Assembly: GCA_002694745.1 (NCBI GenBank)
Contig: NZMY01000034.1
Location: 92,462-156,461, forward strand
Source of the DNA: Croceicoccus sp.
Lineage (GTDB): Bacteria > Pseudomonadota > Alphaproteobacteria > Sphingomonadales > Sphingomonadaceae
DNA length: 64,000 nucleotides
Direction of reading: 5' to 3'
Below, one piece after another: positions 45,017 to 53,952 of the stretch; the stretch's first letter is position 1, and the number at the start of each line of letters is the position of its first letter. The notes below the pieces were generated by a model, which made no database searches, had not been told where the DNA came from, and saw nothing but the letters and a program-made list of their open reading frames with translations. The position numbers and the translations under genes were made by a program.

Positions 45017-45877
45017 TCAGGCCAGCTTGAAATCCAGCCCGATGTCGGCGGCGGGCGCGCTCTGCGTCAGGCGGCCGACCGAGATGTAGTCGACGCCGGT
45101 TTCCGCGATCGCGCCGATGGTCTCCAGCGTGACGCCGCCCGAAGCCTCGGCAGGCACGCGTTCCTTGATGATGCCGACCGCCTCGCGCAGCGTATCGGGG
45201 CCCATGTTGTCGAGCAGCAGATGGGTCGCGCCTGCCTCGAGTGCGGGTTCGATCTGGTCGATGCTGTCGACCTCGCAGATGATCTCGGCCACGCCGGCTT
45301 CCTTGGCGCGGGCGACCGCCTCGGCCACGCCGCCCGCGACGGCGACATGGTTGTCCTTGATCATCGCCGCATCCCACAGGCCCATGCGATGGTTGAGCGC
45401 GCCGCCCATGCGGGTCGCGTATTTTTCCAGATGGCGCAGGCCCGGCAGCGTCTTGCGCGTGTCGAGCAGCGTGCATTTGCCCCCGATCGCCGCGACATAG
45501 CGCGCGGTCAGCGTGGCGACGCCCGACAGGTGCTGCACGGTGTTAAGGGCGCTGCGTTCGGCGGTGAGAAGCGCGCGGGCATTGCCCGACAGGCGCATCA
45601 GGTCGGTCCCGGCCTCGACCGCGGTGCCTTCGGGCACCAGCACGGTAATCTCGACATCGGGATCGAGCGCGGTGAAGAAGGCAGCGGCAATGGGAAGCCC
45701 CGCGACGGTGATCGCATGGCGGCTGTCCATCACGCCCGAAAAGCGCGCATCCTCGGGGATGACGCTCTGGCTGGTGACATCGACCCCGCCCCCTTCGATC
45801 CCGGTGCCAAGGTCTTCGGCCAGAGTGGCCTGCACGAATGCGTCGAGATCGAAATTGGGAAGGATGAATTCAGTCAT
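45017..45877 (-). CDS. nadC: Nicotinate-nucleotide pyrophosphorylase (carboxylating)
   Basis: A 286-aa quinolinate phosphoribosyltransferase of NAD synthesis. Motifs: 'EDLGTGIEGGGVDVTSQSVI', 'GNARALLTAERSALNTVQHLSGVATLT', 'LLDTRKTLPGLRHLEKYATRMGGALNHRMGLWDAAMIKDNHV', 'EVDSIDQIEPALEAGATHLLLDNMGP' and 'EASGGVTLETIGAIAETGVDYISVGRLTQSA'. Complete and of normal length. No nadA or nadB is adjacent. Confidence 0.96.
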   Translation of the reverse strand: MTEFILPNFDLDAFVQATLAEDLGTGIEGGGVDVTSQSVIPEDARFSGVMDSRHAITVAGLPIAAAFFTALDPDVEITVLVPEGTAVEAGTDLMRLSGNARALLTAERSALNTVQHLSGVATLTARYVAAIGGKCTLLDTRKTLPGLRHLEKYATRMGGALNHRMGLWDAAMIKDNHVAVAGGVAEAVARAKEAGVAEIICEVDSIDQIEPALEAGATHLLLDNMGPDTLREAVGIIKERVPAEASGGVTLETIGAIAETGVDYISVGRLTQSAPAADIGLDFKLA

Positions 45878-45972
45878 GAAAACCAGATGCGGCCTTTGAG
45901 GGAGGAGTTCAAGAAGGTGGTCCGATCAACGGGGTACTAAACAGCGGTTCGCGGCTGCTCGATCGGACACCC

Positions 45973-46228
45973 CGGGCCGCGAAGCGAGACCCGCCGCCGC
46001 TTATTGCGGCGGTATCGAAGCGAAGCGGAGACGGCCGTCAGGCCAAACCAAGCGGCCCGGATGCGCCCCGCCCGCCGTTTGAGGGCCTCAAACAAAAAAC
46101 GGGCCGCGCAGCGAGACCCGCAAGGCCGACCGGCCGCCGCGCCTTATTGGCGCGGAATCGGAGCGAAGCGGAGATGGCCGTCAGGCCAAACCAAAGCGGG
46201 CGGATGCCCGCCGCCCGGCGTTTGAGGG
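45973..46228. repeat. Two-unit tandem non-coding element with conserved hairpins
   Basis: The 378-base gap between nadC and the LytTR regulator contains two imperfect direct repeats (45973-46085 and 46100-46228). Both open with CGGGCCGCG[A/C]AGCGAGACCCG, share GAGCGAAGCGGAGA or a close variant, then GGCCGTCAGGCCAAACCAA, and close with CGTTTGAGGG. Each has a perfect 7-bp hairpin with the same TTATT loop but a different stem (CCGCCGC/GCGGCGG in unit 1, CCGCGCC/GGCGCGG in unit 2). No convincing coding frame runs through it. It could be a dispersed repeat or a structured RNA; the strand is undetermined. Confidence 0.7.
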
Positions 46229-46247
46229 GTCCGCCGCAAGGCGGACA
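46229..46247. terminator. Hairpin beyond the LytTR regulator stop
   Basis: A stem of about seven bp, GTCCGCC/GGCGGAC with loop GCAA, directly follows the minus-strand regulator's stop. It has no clear T run on the minus strand; it may be a weak terminator or the last stem of the neighbouring tandem element. Confidence 0.35.
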
Positions 46248-46255
46248 TCCGAGAA

Positions 46256-47053
46256 TCAATGCACGAAGCGCGCCACCACGTCGCGGTAGCTGCGCGACAC
46301 CTTCACCTCGGCGCCCGATCCCAGCACCAGGAAGCATTCACCGTTGGTGTGCGGCTTCACCTGCCGGACCTGATCGAGATTGACGATGGTCGAGCGGTGC
46401 ACGCGCTGGAAATGGCGCGGGTCGAGGCGGCGTTCGAGATCCTTCATCGTTTCGCGCAGGATCAGCGAATTGTCGCCGGTGTAGATGCACATATAGTCGC
46501 CCGCGGCCTCGATATGCTCAATCGTATCGACGTCGACACGGAAAATCTGGCCGCGGTCCTTGACGTTGAGCATCTTTTCGAACCGGCCGGTCGCGGTTTC
46601 CTCGCCCTCGGGCATAGCGTCCATCGCGTCGGGGGCGACTTCGGCCAGCACGTTCTTGAGCTTCTCGACTTCCTCGGTGTTCTTCTTTTCCGCGATGCGG
46701 GTGCGTGCGCGCGATACCGCGTCGGCAAGACGGTCTTCCTCGACCGGCTTCATCAGATAGTCGACGGCATTGGCCTCGAACGCTTTCAGCGCGTGTTCGG
46801 AATAGGCGGTAACGAAGATGAACAGCGGCGGGTCGATGCCCATCACGCCCTTCACCACCGAGAACCCGTCGAAACCGGGCATCTGGATGTCGAGGAAGAC
46901 GAGATCGGGCTTTTCGGTCTTGATCGCGCGGATCGCCTCGCGCCCGTTGGCGCAGGTGGCGATGATCTCGATATCGGGGAATTGCTGCAGCCGAAGCTGA
47001 AGGCCCTGAATGGCCAGCTTCTCGTCATCGACGATGATCGTGCGGATGCTCAT
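46256..47053 (-). CDS. LytTR-family response regulator (second pair)
   Basis: A 265-aa regulator: receiver domain with D9/D10, phospho-acceptor D55 in 'LVFLDIQMPGFDG' and 'VTAYSEHALKAFEANAVDYLMKP'. A helical linker follows (about 120-160), then a LytTR domain ('VDTIEHIEAAGDYMCIYTG', 'FQRVHRSTIVNLDQV'). It is paired with the kinase 46 bases upstream. It resembles AlgR/AlgZ-type systems; targets are unknown. Confidence 0.9.
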   Translation of the reverse strand: MSIRTIIVDDEKLAIQGLQLRLQQFPDIEIIATCANGREAIRAIKTEKPDLVFLDIQMPGFDGFSVVKGVMGIDPPLFIFVTAYSEHALKAFEANAVDYLMKPVEEDRLADAVSRARTRIAEKKNTEEVEKLKNVLAEVAPDAMDAMPEGEETATGRFEKMLNVKDRGQIFRVDVDTIEHIEAAGDYMCIYTGDNSLILRETMKDLERRLDPRHFQRVHRSTIVNLDQVRQVKPHTNGECFLVLGSGAEVKVSRSYRDVVARFVH

Positions 47054-47099
47054 GGATCTGCGGTTCCTGTAAAAGAGGAGTTCAGGTGTAACGAGCGAG

Positions 47100-48290
47100 C
47101 TAGGACATGGTTTCTGGCTGGGACATGACTGGCCCTGACGAAGCGTGCGCAGGTTTCGGCGGATTGACGGCTTCGGGCGTTTCGAAGGGCAGTTCGATGA
47201 TCACCGCGAAGCCCTCGTGCGGGCGCGAGCGAATCTCGAAGCGCTGGGATTCGCCATAGGCCTGCGCCAGACGCTCGCGGATATTGGCAAGGCCGACGCC
47301 GGTGGACTGGCGGGTGTCGACCGTGGTGCCTTGGTGAGCGACGCCGATCACGCCATCGGGGTCGACGCCATAGGGCAGGCCGGGGCCGGTGTCGGCCACG
47401 GTGATGCGCAGCCGGTCCCCCTTGCGCTGCGCGGATACTGAGATTTCCGCGCCACTTTCCTGCGGGCTGACGGCATATTTGATCGCGTTCTCGACCAAAG
47501 GCTGCAGCAGCAGCGAGGGCAGCACCGCCTCACGCGTGTCGGGATCGATTTCGAAGCGGGTGCGCAGCCGTTCCTCGAACCGCATGCGTTCGATATCGAG
47601 ATAGAGCTTCAGCGTGTCGATTTCCTGCGCGACGGTCACGCGGCCCGTCGGCGGATTGACCAGCGTATAGCGCAGGAAGCTGGACAGGCGCGACAGCATC
47701 GCATTGGCAGGCTCGGTCTGTTTGAGCAGCACCAGCGTGCTGATCGAATTGAGCGTATTGAACAGGAAATGCGGATTGAGCTGATAGCGCAGCATCGCCA
47801 GCTGCGCGCTGGTGGCCTGATTTTCCAGGCTGAGCAGCCGGTCATTCTGTTCTTCCACCTGCAGGAAGAAATTGATCGCGTAATAGAGCGCCGACCATGC
47901 GCCCAGCAGCGTGAGGTCGAGGTAGAACACGCCGAGGAACAGCGATGCGAAACCGGCGTCGCTGGACGGGCGGTAGAGCGAGATCACCCACGAATCGACG
48001 AAGGCGTAAAGGCTGACCGCCACGGCCAGCACCAGCGCGGTCGCGCCCCATGTCACCAGCGGCTTGCGCCCGATCAGCGTGCGGAAGATGACCGACAGGA
48101 TCAGGCTGATCGAAAAGCCGGTGAAGGTGGCGACCAGCACGATGATCAGCGAGGACAAAGGCTGCGCATTGGCCAAGCTGGACATCGCGCGCAGCACCAT
48201 CGCGCCGCCCCAGCCAGCCGCCTGCAGCCGCCAGAAGGCGCTGTTCTTGTCGGCGAAGAACGGGACGGGACGAACGGGCAAGACGGCCAT
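47100..48290 (-). CDS. LytS-type sensor histidine kinase (second pair)
   Basis: A 396-aa kinase with four to five membrane segments in residues ~20-150, a short coiled linker, and the His_kinase motif 'RYQLNPHFLFNTLNSISTLVLL' with acceptor His174. The GHKL ATPase follows: 'LLLQPLVENAIKYAVSP', 'VADTGPGLPYGV', 'GVGLANIRERLAQAYG'. Same architecture as the pair at 11-13 kb but on the other strand and only moderately similar in the sensor region, so the two are likely ancient paralogues. Confidence 0.9.
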   Translation of the reverse strand: MAVLPVRPVPFFADKNSAFWRLQAAGWGGAMVLRAMSSLANAQPLSSLIIVLVATFTGFSISLILSVIFRTLIGRKPLVTWGATALVLAVAVSLYAFVDSWVISLYRPSSDAGFASLFLGVFYLDLTLLGAWSALYYAINFFLQVEEQNDRLLSLENQATSAQLAMLRYQLNPHFLFNTLNSISTLVLLKQTEPANAMLSRLSSFLRYTLVNPPTGRVTVAQEIDTLKLYLDIERMRFEERLRTRFEIDPDTREAVLPSLLLQPLVENAIKYAVSPQESGAEISVSAQRKGDRLRITVADTGPGLPYGVDPDGVIGVAHQGTTVDTRQSTGVGLANIRERLAQAYGESQRFEIRSRPHEGFAVIIELPFETPEAVNPPKPAHASSGPVMSQPETMS

Positions 48291-48413
48291 GGTGGCGACT
48301 CGATAACCGAAATTAACGGGGCGCGACAGGCGGGAAACCCTGCCGGGGGATGACCGATGCCACCTGTCCGGCGCGATTATCGACCGCGCTGCCGTAAACC
48401 GGGGCGTTTCAAA

Positions 48414-49418
48414 TCAGGGTTTGGCCGTCTCGCGGCTCATCGGGAAGCGTCCCGACCAGTCGTAACCGCCCGGTCCGGTGCCCTGCGCCGATTGCGCGGC
48501 GATCAGCGCGCGTTCCTGCTCGATTCCTTCGATGCGTTCGTCCCATGCATCATGGGTGGGGGCCAGAAAGCCCCAGTCGCGGTGGCGCATCCAGTCACGC
48601 TGGAACCGCACTGCGCCTTCGGTGTCGAAACCGGCATTGGCCAGCAACCAGACCGAGAGGCGGTCGGCCTCGCGCTCGTTATGGCGGATCTTGCCCCAGC
48701 CGGTGCCTTCTTCGGTGCGTTTTTGCGGATGGCGCAGCAGGTTGTGCGACAGCTCATGCGCGATGGCGGCGGCGAGTTCGTCATCGTCCGGCACCGCATC
48801 GACAAGGCTGCGCGTCACCAGCACGCGCGCGCCCTCCGCGCGTGCCGATTCGCCGGCGGTCAGCAATTCGAAGCGGCTGGCGCAGGCGGGCTGTCCGGCA
48901 ATGGTGAGTGCGCGCGGCCCGTCCGCCGCTGCGACGGTAATCGAAACCGCGCCGTGCTGACGCAGCGAATTGTCTATCCGGTCGTGCAGGCCGGTCAGAC
49001 GGACATAATCGCCGGGTTCGGTGGTGGGAAAATCACCGGCGGCAAGCCCTGCCAGTTCGAGCACGGGCTGGTTCGCCTGCAATCCCGCCTGTTCGGCAGG
49101 CGATCCCGCGGCGACTGCGCCGACGGCGATATCGGCGGTCAGGCCCAGCGCCGCGCGCATCGCGGCGGGATCGGTCCAGCTATGGCTGTCCTGTAGCAGC
49201 AGGCCGATGGCGGGGAGCGTGGCGGTGCAGAACGGCGCATTGGCGTGCACCAGTCGCCAGCCGATCGACTGGATCCGCGCGTCGAGCGCCAGCAATTGCC
49301 GGTAGTCGTTCGTTTCCGCCGTTTCCGCTGTTTCCTGCGTGGCAGCGGCGGCGGGCGCGATGCACGCGAGGCCCAGCGGGAGCGCTGCGATGGCGCAGGC
49401 GGGACGCCGCGCGATCAC
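48414..49418 (-). CDS. M48-type metalloprotease with PDZ domain
   Basis: A 334-aa exported protein read from a GTG at 49418, which overlaps the DsbA-family stop by four bases (GTGA). A signal peptide (residues ~8-26) is followed by a PDZ-like region (about 85-172, 'AVAAGSPAEQAGLQANQPVLEL') and a zinc site 'AIAHELSHNLLRH' (H221, E222, H225) with the downstream Glu in 'NEREADRLSVWLLANAGFD'. Probably a periplasmic protease; the order PDZ-then-catalytic is unusual for M48. It forms an operon with the thioredoxin-like gene upstream. Confidence 0.8.
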   Translation of the reverse strand: MIARRPACAIAALPLGLACIAPAAAATQETAETAETNDYRQLLALDARIQSIGWRLVHANAPFCTATLPAIGLLLQDSHSWTDPAAMRAALGLTADIAVGAVAAGSPAEQAGLQANQPVLELAGLAAGDFPTTEPGDYVRLTGLHDRIDNSLRQHGAVSITVAAADGPRALTIAGQPACASRFELLTAGESARAEGARVLVTRSLVDAVPDDDELAAAIAHELSHNLLRHPQKRTEEGTGWGKIRHNEREADRLSVWLLANAGFDTEGAVRFQRDWMRHRDWGFLAPTHDAWDERIEGIEQERALIAAQSAQGTGPGGYDWSGRFPMSRETAKP

Positions 49419-50200
49419 CGGTCTTCGGGATAGAGCGCCACGCGCAGGGCCGATTGCCCGATGGCGCCCTGCATCACTTCCTCTCCGGCGACCCATGCGG
49501 GCGTGCCCTCGATCTGCAATTGCCGGGCGAAGTTGCGATTGGCCTCGATCTCGGCGGCGACCCTTTCGCTTGCCGCGAAGGCGCGGGCCTTCGCCATGTC
49601 GAGACCTGCCGCCTTGCCCGCCCGTTCGATGGCGTCGCCGGTGGGGCGCCCCTCGGCATACATCGCATCGTGGAAGGCGGGGAAACGGCCCTGATCGGCG
49701 GCGGCCAGCGCCATCTTCGCCGCCTCGACCGATCCTTCGCTGAGGATCGGGAGTTCGCGGACCACGACCTTGAGGTCGGGATCGGCGGCGACCAGCGCCT
49801 TCACATCCTCGACCGACTGGCGGCAATAGCCGCAGGCGTAATCGCTGAATTCGACCAGCACCTTGTCGCCGTCAGGATTGCCCAGCACCGCGCCGGGGAA
49901 GGGCTGGGTCAGATCGTCGCCCGCGGCGGCCAGCTGCTCGCTGGTCTGGCGGCGCTGCAGTTCGGCGATGGCCTCGGGCAGGATCTCGGGGTGTTCGAGG
50001 ATATATTGCCGCACCATCAGCCCGATGGCTTCCTTCTGCTCGGCGGAAAATCCGGCGGCGGCGATGGCGGCTGCGGCGTCGGGGTCGGCGGCTTCGCCGT
50101 CGCTGCCGTTGGCGCGCAGGGCCCAGAATGCGCCCAGCACGATCACGGCGGCAAGCGCGGCGATCAGCACGATCCGAAGCGAGGTGAGGCGAAGTGTCAT
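49415..50200 (-). CDS. DsbA-family thiol-disulfide protein, membrane anchored
   Basis: A 261-aa protein with an N-terminal signal anchor (residues 9-28), a helical spacer ('EQKEAIGLMVRQYILEHPEILPEAI') and a DsbA/ScsC-like thioredoxin domain (about 110-258). The active site is 'FSDYACGYCRQSV' (C123-G-Y-C126), and 'IEGTPAWVAG' carries the cis-Pro loop. It should oxidise or isomerise disulfides in the periplasm. The 'LEHPEILPEAI' segment is typical of the BdbD/ScsC-like group with trimerisation helices. Confidence 0.87.
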   Translation of the reverse strand: MTLRLTSLRIVLIAALAAVIVLGAFWALRANGSDGEAADPDAAAAIAAAGFSAEQKEAIGLMVRQYILEHPEILPEAIAELQRRQTSEQLAAAGDDLTQPFPGAVLGNPDGDKVLVEFSDYACGYCRQSVEDVKALVAADPDLKVVVRELPILSEGSVEAAKMALAAADQGRFPAFHDAMYAEGRPTGDAIERAGKAAGLDMAKARAFAASERVAAEIEANRNFARQLQIEGTPAWVAGEEVMQGAIGQSALRVALYPEDR

Positions 50201-50229
50201 GGCGGCGGGAGACCTATCCTGAACAAGAA

Positions 50230-51660
50230 TCAGCGGCGCTTCGACCGTTCTTCGATCTGGGCGCGTGCCTCCATGGCAATATCGTTCGCGCGAAGCCAGT
50301 CCGGCGTCGATTCGGGCAGCGAGGCGCTGGCGGCCTGCGCGTTCTGCAGCGCCGCGCCGGGATCGCCGGTCATGATCTGCTTTTCCGCGCTGGCAAGGCG
50401 CGCGCGCGGCATGTCGCCCTGCGAATCGTAGATGCGGCCCAGTAGATACCAGCCGGTGGGGTTGTAGCGGTCGCGCGCCACCGCGGCGCGCAGCACGCGT
50501 TCGGCCTCTTCGTAATGGTCCTTGTCCTCGGTCGCGATCAGCGCATGGCCCAGCATGGTCGCGATCAGCGGCTGGAAGCGCGTGATCTCGACCGCCTTGC
50601 GCAAAGACGCCAGCGATTCGTCGGGGCGGCCAGCCTCAAGCAGAACCTGCCCGCGCAGTTCGAGGAAATAGGGATCGTCCGGCTCGGCCGCGATCAGCGC
50701 GTCGACTTCCTTCAGCGCCGCGTCGACGCGCGCTTCCTTGTGATAGGCATAGGCGCGCGCATAGCGGGCCGGGATGCTGGTATCCGTGGGCGGATAATGC
50801 GTCAGCGTGTCCTTGGGATCGGCGAGATAGCCGTAGAGCTTGGCCTTCACGCGGCGAAAGCGCGCCTCGATATCCGCATCATTGGGCCGGTTCCATGCGG
50901 GATCCTGCATATAGACGTGCTGCAGGGTCTGGATACGGTCGCGGGACAGCGGGTGGGTGCGGTAGAACGTGTCCTCGGACCGCGCGAAATAACCTGCCCG
51001 GTGCTCAAGCTGTTGGAGTTTCTGGAAGAATTCCACGCTGCCGCGGCCCGACATGCCAGCGGACGACAAATATTGCGCGCCGGCAAGATCGGCCGCCGAT
51101 TCCTGTCCGCGGGTGAAGGCGAGAAACTTGCCCATCGCGGCCTGCTGGCCCGCCGCCATCACGCCCATCGCCGCCTCGCCCCCGCCAGCCGCTGCCGCCG
51201 CGACGCCCAGCAGCAGCGAGAGGATCGAGATATTGGTCGCCGCCTGCGCGCCTTGTCCGATGCCGATGACATGTCCGCCGGTGATATGGCCGATTTCATG
51301 CGCGATCACGCCCTGCACCTGCAGCGCGGTATCGGCCTCTCCGATCAGGCCCGCGTGGATATAGACGGCCTGTCCGCCCGCGACGAAGGCGTTGACCGAC
51401 GGATCGCCCACCAGCACGACATCGACATTCTCGGGCTCTAGCCCTGCCGCCTCGACCAGCGGGGCGGACATATCCTTGAACAGTTCCTCCGTCTCGGCAT
51501 CGCGCAGGATCGATTGCGCCATCGCCGGACGCGCCGCGAACAGGGCCAGCGCGATGAAGGCGGCCAGCCACACGCCGATCCGCGTCAGGCGGCGCATCGG
51601 GCCACTGGCATGGCTGGCATGGAAGGGGCTGGCGGGAACGGGGCGGGCGATCGGGTGCAT
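50230..51660 (-). CDS. M48 metalloprotease with TPR repeats (BepA-like)
   Basis: A 476-aa exported protease. After a signal segment ('IGVWLAAFIALALFAARPAMAQ') comes the M48 domain with 'DPSVNAFVAGGQAVYIHAGLIGEADTALQVQGVIAHEIGHITGGH' (HEIGH zinc site) and 'GQESAADLAGAQYLSSAG' (third ligand Glu). TPR-like repeats follow over the last ~200 residues ('RGQVLLEAGRPDESLASLRKAVEI', 'AERVLRAAVARDRYNPTGWYLLGRIY'). This matches BepA/YfgC, which controls outer-membrane protein and LPS-assembly quality. ATG 51597 is a plausible alternative start. Confidence 0.9.
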   Translation of the reverse strand: MHPIARPVPASPFHASHASGPMRRLTRIGVWLAAFIALALFAARPAMAQSILRDAETEELFKDMSAPLVEAAGLEPENVDVVLVGDPSVNAFVAGGQAVYIHAGLIGEADTALQVQGVIAHEIGHITGGHVIGIGQGAQAATNISILSLLLGVAAAAAGGGEAAMGVMAAGQQAAMGKFLAFTRGQESAADLAGAQYLSSAGMSGRGSVEFFQKLQQLEHRAGYFARSEDTFYRTHPLSRDRIQTLQHVYMQDPAWNRPNDADIEARFRRVKAKLYGYLADPKDTLTHYPPTDTSIPARYARAYAYHKEARVDAALKEVDALIAAEPDDPYFLELRGQVLLEAGRPDESLASLRKAVEITRFQPLIATMLGHALIATEDKDHYEEAERVLRAAVARDRYNPTGWYLLGRIYDSQGDMPRARLASAEKQIMTGDPGAALQNAQAASASLPESTPDWLRANDIAMEARAQIEERSKRR

Positions 51661-51757
51661 GATGTCAACTCGGCTGGGTGGTCCCCACGCTGTGAACGAC
51701 GGCTTAAGCGTCTGAGGTTCTAGAGGTCTGCGGGCCCCCTGTGAAGCATGGGCGTTT

Positions 51758-52894
51758 TCAGGCAGAGGCTGCGCTGGCGCTGCCCGCGCCGCCCGCGCCG
51801 CCATCGTTCGTTTCGCGCACGGTTTCGACGATGCGTTCGGCTTCGTGATCGTGGCCGAGGCCGATCGATTCGAGGAATTCCTGCCCCACGTCATATTCCG
51901 ATCCCAGCCATAGCGGCACCCCCGCGCGGACGATGTCGGCCTTGGCCTCTGTCTCCTCGGGCGAATGCGCCTCGCCCGCCTTGCGGATGAAGATGGCCGC
52001 GATCCGTTCGGGGCGGCGCATCACGATCCGTGCGAATGCGACGAGGTCGGCCTGCGTATCGTCGCCGATCAGCGCGAAACGCATGTCGGGATAGAAATCG
52101 AGCAGCCGCTGCATCGACGCGACCTTGTGCGCGCCGTGGCTGGCCGATCCCAGCGTCTCGCGGTTCAGGCCCCAGTCGCGCAGTTCGAGCGGGCCGAGCG
52201 GCAGCTTGCGGCTGCGCATGAAGGTGGTGAGATAGGGGAACAGGTTCCACGGGCTGGACGAGATGTAGAAGAACGGATGGCGCGTCGCGGGCAGGTGCTT
52301 GCCCGCCGCGGGTACGCTGCCGCCCGACAAGGCGCCGTAGAACCGGTCGGCGCCGGGCACCTGCATGCGTTCGGCAGGCATCTGCGCCAGGATCCGCTTC
52401 CAGTTGCGCAGCACCGAACGAAAGCCGCCGGTGATGCCGGTTTCGATGATGGTGTCGTCGATGTCGGAAATGACGGCAAGATCGGCATCGGTGCCGGGGG
52501 TCAGTATATAGGCCTCTGCCGTGCGTGCACCGTCGCCGTCGTTCCACGCGAAGCAGGCGGTTTCCCATTCGGTGTGCTGCGGCAGGGCCCATCCGTCCGC
52601 ATCCCCGGCGTCCAGGGCGATGTCGAAATGGATATAGCCTTCGTCATCGGTGAACCCGCCGTGGCGCGAGACCGCGCCCGAGGGCGAGCGCAGTTCGAGC
52701 TGCACCGGCAGGCCGGCATATTCTCGCGAGGCGAAATGCGAGACGAGCGCGCGCATCTTGGCAAAGCGCGAATCGTGATCCCAGCGCGGATGCTGGCTTC
52801 GGAGCGCGCGCGCGCCGATGCGCAGGCGGGTGGCGCTGCGATGGCCCAGAAAGGGGAAGATGACGGGCGGCGTTCTGAAAAGCGGCATTGGCAC
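51758..52894 (-). CDS. App1-family phosphatidate phosphatase-like protein
   Basis: A 378-aa protein of the DUF2183/App1 family, a HAD-type hydrolase. The DxDxT-like motif 'LAVISDIDDTIIETGITGGF' (about residues 140-160) is the catalytic site, and 'RDWGLNRETLGSASHGAHKVASMQRLLDFYPDMRFALIGDDTQADLVAF' contains the distal Lys and Asp ligands. The N-terminal ~130 residues form an App1-type beta domain. Yeast App1 dephosphorylates phosphatidate; the bacterial substrate is unknown. ATG 52888 is an alternative start. Confidence 0.83.
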   Translation of the reverse strand: MPMPLFRTPPVIFPFLGHRSATRLRIGARALRSQHPRWDHDSRFAKMRALVSHFASREYAGLPVQLELRSPSGAVSRHGGFTDDEGYIHFDIALDAGDADGWALPQHTEWETACFAWNDGDGARTAEAYILTPGTDADLAVISDIDDTIIETGITGGFRSVLRNWKRILAQMPAERMQVPGADRFYGALSGGSVPAAGKHLPATRHPFFYISSSPWNLFPYLTTFMRSRKLPLGPLELRDWGLNRETLGSASHGAHKVASMQRLLDFYPDMRFALIGDDTQADLVAFARIVMRRPERIAAIFIRKAGEAHSPEETEAKADIVRAGVPLWLGSEYDVGQEFLESIGLGHDHEAERIVETVRETNDGGAGGAGSASAASA

Positions 52895-52980
52895 GCATGG
52901 TGCTATGCGTGGGCGGCGCGGTCAAACGGCAATTGGGGCGGGGTAGGGTCTGCGGGGAGGGAAGGACGGGCGGTCCGCGG

Positions 52981-53829
52981 TCAGAGCCGGGCCGCGGCGC
53001 GCTCGATCTCGGCCCGGTCGAAGGGCAGTTCGCCCAGCAGCACGACATTGCCCGACCGCAGCCGGCGCGCCATCAGCAGCGCGAATTCGGGGCCGTCGGC
53101 GGCCAGATCGTCAAAACCGGCGGGCGTCATCGCGCGCAGGCGTTCGGCGACGGGCGGGTCGATCTCATCGCCCCAGGGCGTTTCGTCCTGCGCCTCGGCC
53201 CCTGCGGCCAGTTCGACCGAAGCGGGCAGGGCATCGACCGCGTCACCGTCGGCCAGTTCCTTCCAGTTGAGCACGCCATAGACATGGTCGATGACGATCC
53301 CGTCGGATGAAAACGGCAGCAGGATGCCGCGATAGATCGCGTGCCGGTCGGGGCCGGAGGCGAACTCCGCCTCGAACCCAATGGGGGCGCGGTTCGACAG
53401 CAATTCGCCGTAGTGATCGGTGATTCGCGTCAGCAGGCTATTGCCGGGAACGTCGGAAAGGCAGGCCGATGCCTTGCCCAGTTCGCAGCCGCACGCCTGT
53501 GCCAGCGCGCCGCCGAGGTGGACGATGCGCGGATCGTTCTGATCCTGCGAAAGGTCGAGCAGGACCGAGAACGGACCGAAATCGGGATGGCCGTCAGGGT
53601 CTAGCCGGTAGATCTCGGGGAACTCCTCTTCCCCCAGAAGCCCGGCCCAGAAATTATAGGCCCGCACCTGCATGCGGCGTTCGTCCTGCCCGATGGCGGG
53701 TGGCGGCGCGTGGCAGGCATTGGCCTCGGCCTCCGCCTCGGCGAAATATTCGAAACCGCCAAGGTCGAGCGGGTCTTCGGGCCAGAAAGTGTCAGCCGAA
53801 GCATCGCCGGGGAAGCGCAGCGTATCCAT
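52981..53829 (-). CDS. PAS_5-like domain protein
   Basis: A 282-aa soluble protein. The central region (about 55-195) resembles the alphaproteobacterial PAS_5 domain: 'AYNFWAGLLGEEEFPEIYRLDPD', 'PFSVLLDLSQDQNDPRIVHLGGALAQACG', 'LLTRITDHYGELLSNRAPIGFEAEF', 'YRGILLPFSSDGIVIDHVYGVLNWKE'. The C-terminal part is acidic and then helical. PAS_5 proteins usually lack an output domain and their role is unknown. No operon partner is obvious. Confidence 0.7.
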   Translation of the reverse strand: MDTLRFPGDASADTFWPEDPLDLGGFEYFAEAEAEANACHAPPPAIGQDERRMQVRAYNFWAGLLGEEEFPEIYRLDPDGHPDFGPFSVLLDLSQDQNDPRIVHLGGALAQACGCELGKASACLSDVPGNSLLTRITDHYGELLSNRAPIGFEAEFASGPDRHAIYRGILLPFSSDGIVIDHVYGVLNWKELADGDAVDALPASVELAAGAEAQDETPWGDEIDPPVAERLRAMTPAGFDDLAADGPEFALLMARRLRSGNVVLLGELPFDRAEIERAAARL

Positions 53830-53952
53830 GCGATGTCTGGCCCCCTTTGAATTCGCCCGTCCCGTGGCCCCGCATGGCGCGAGTCCCCTAAGGTCGGCAG
53901 ATTCGCAAAAACAGGTAAAGAAGCCGTTAACCTGCGGCCGCTTCGGCGCGTT

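Noticed and set aside
46004..46383. Short frames rich in Arg, Pro and Gly through the tandem element
   Set aside because: Both units can be read in several frames, the stems covary at nucleotide level, and no start signal is present. The non-coding explanation is better.
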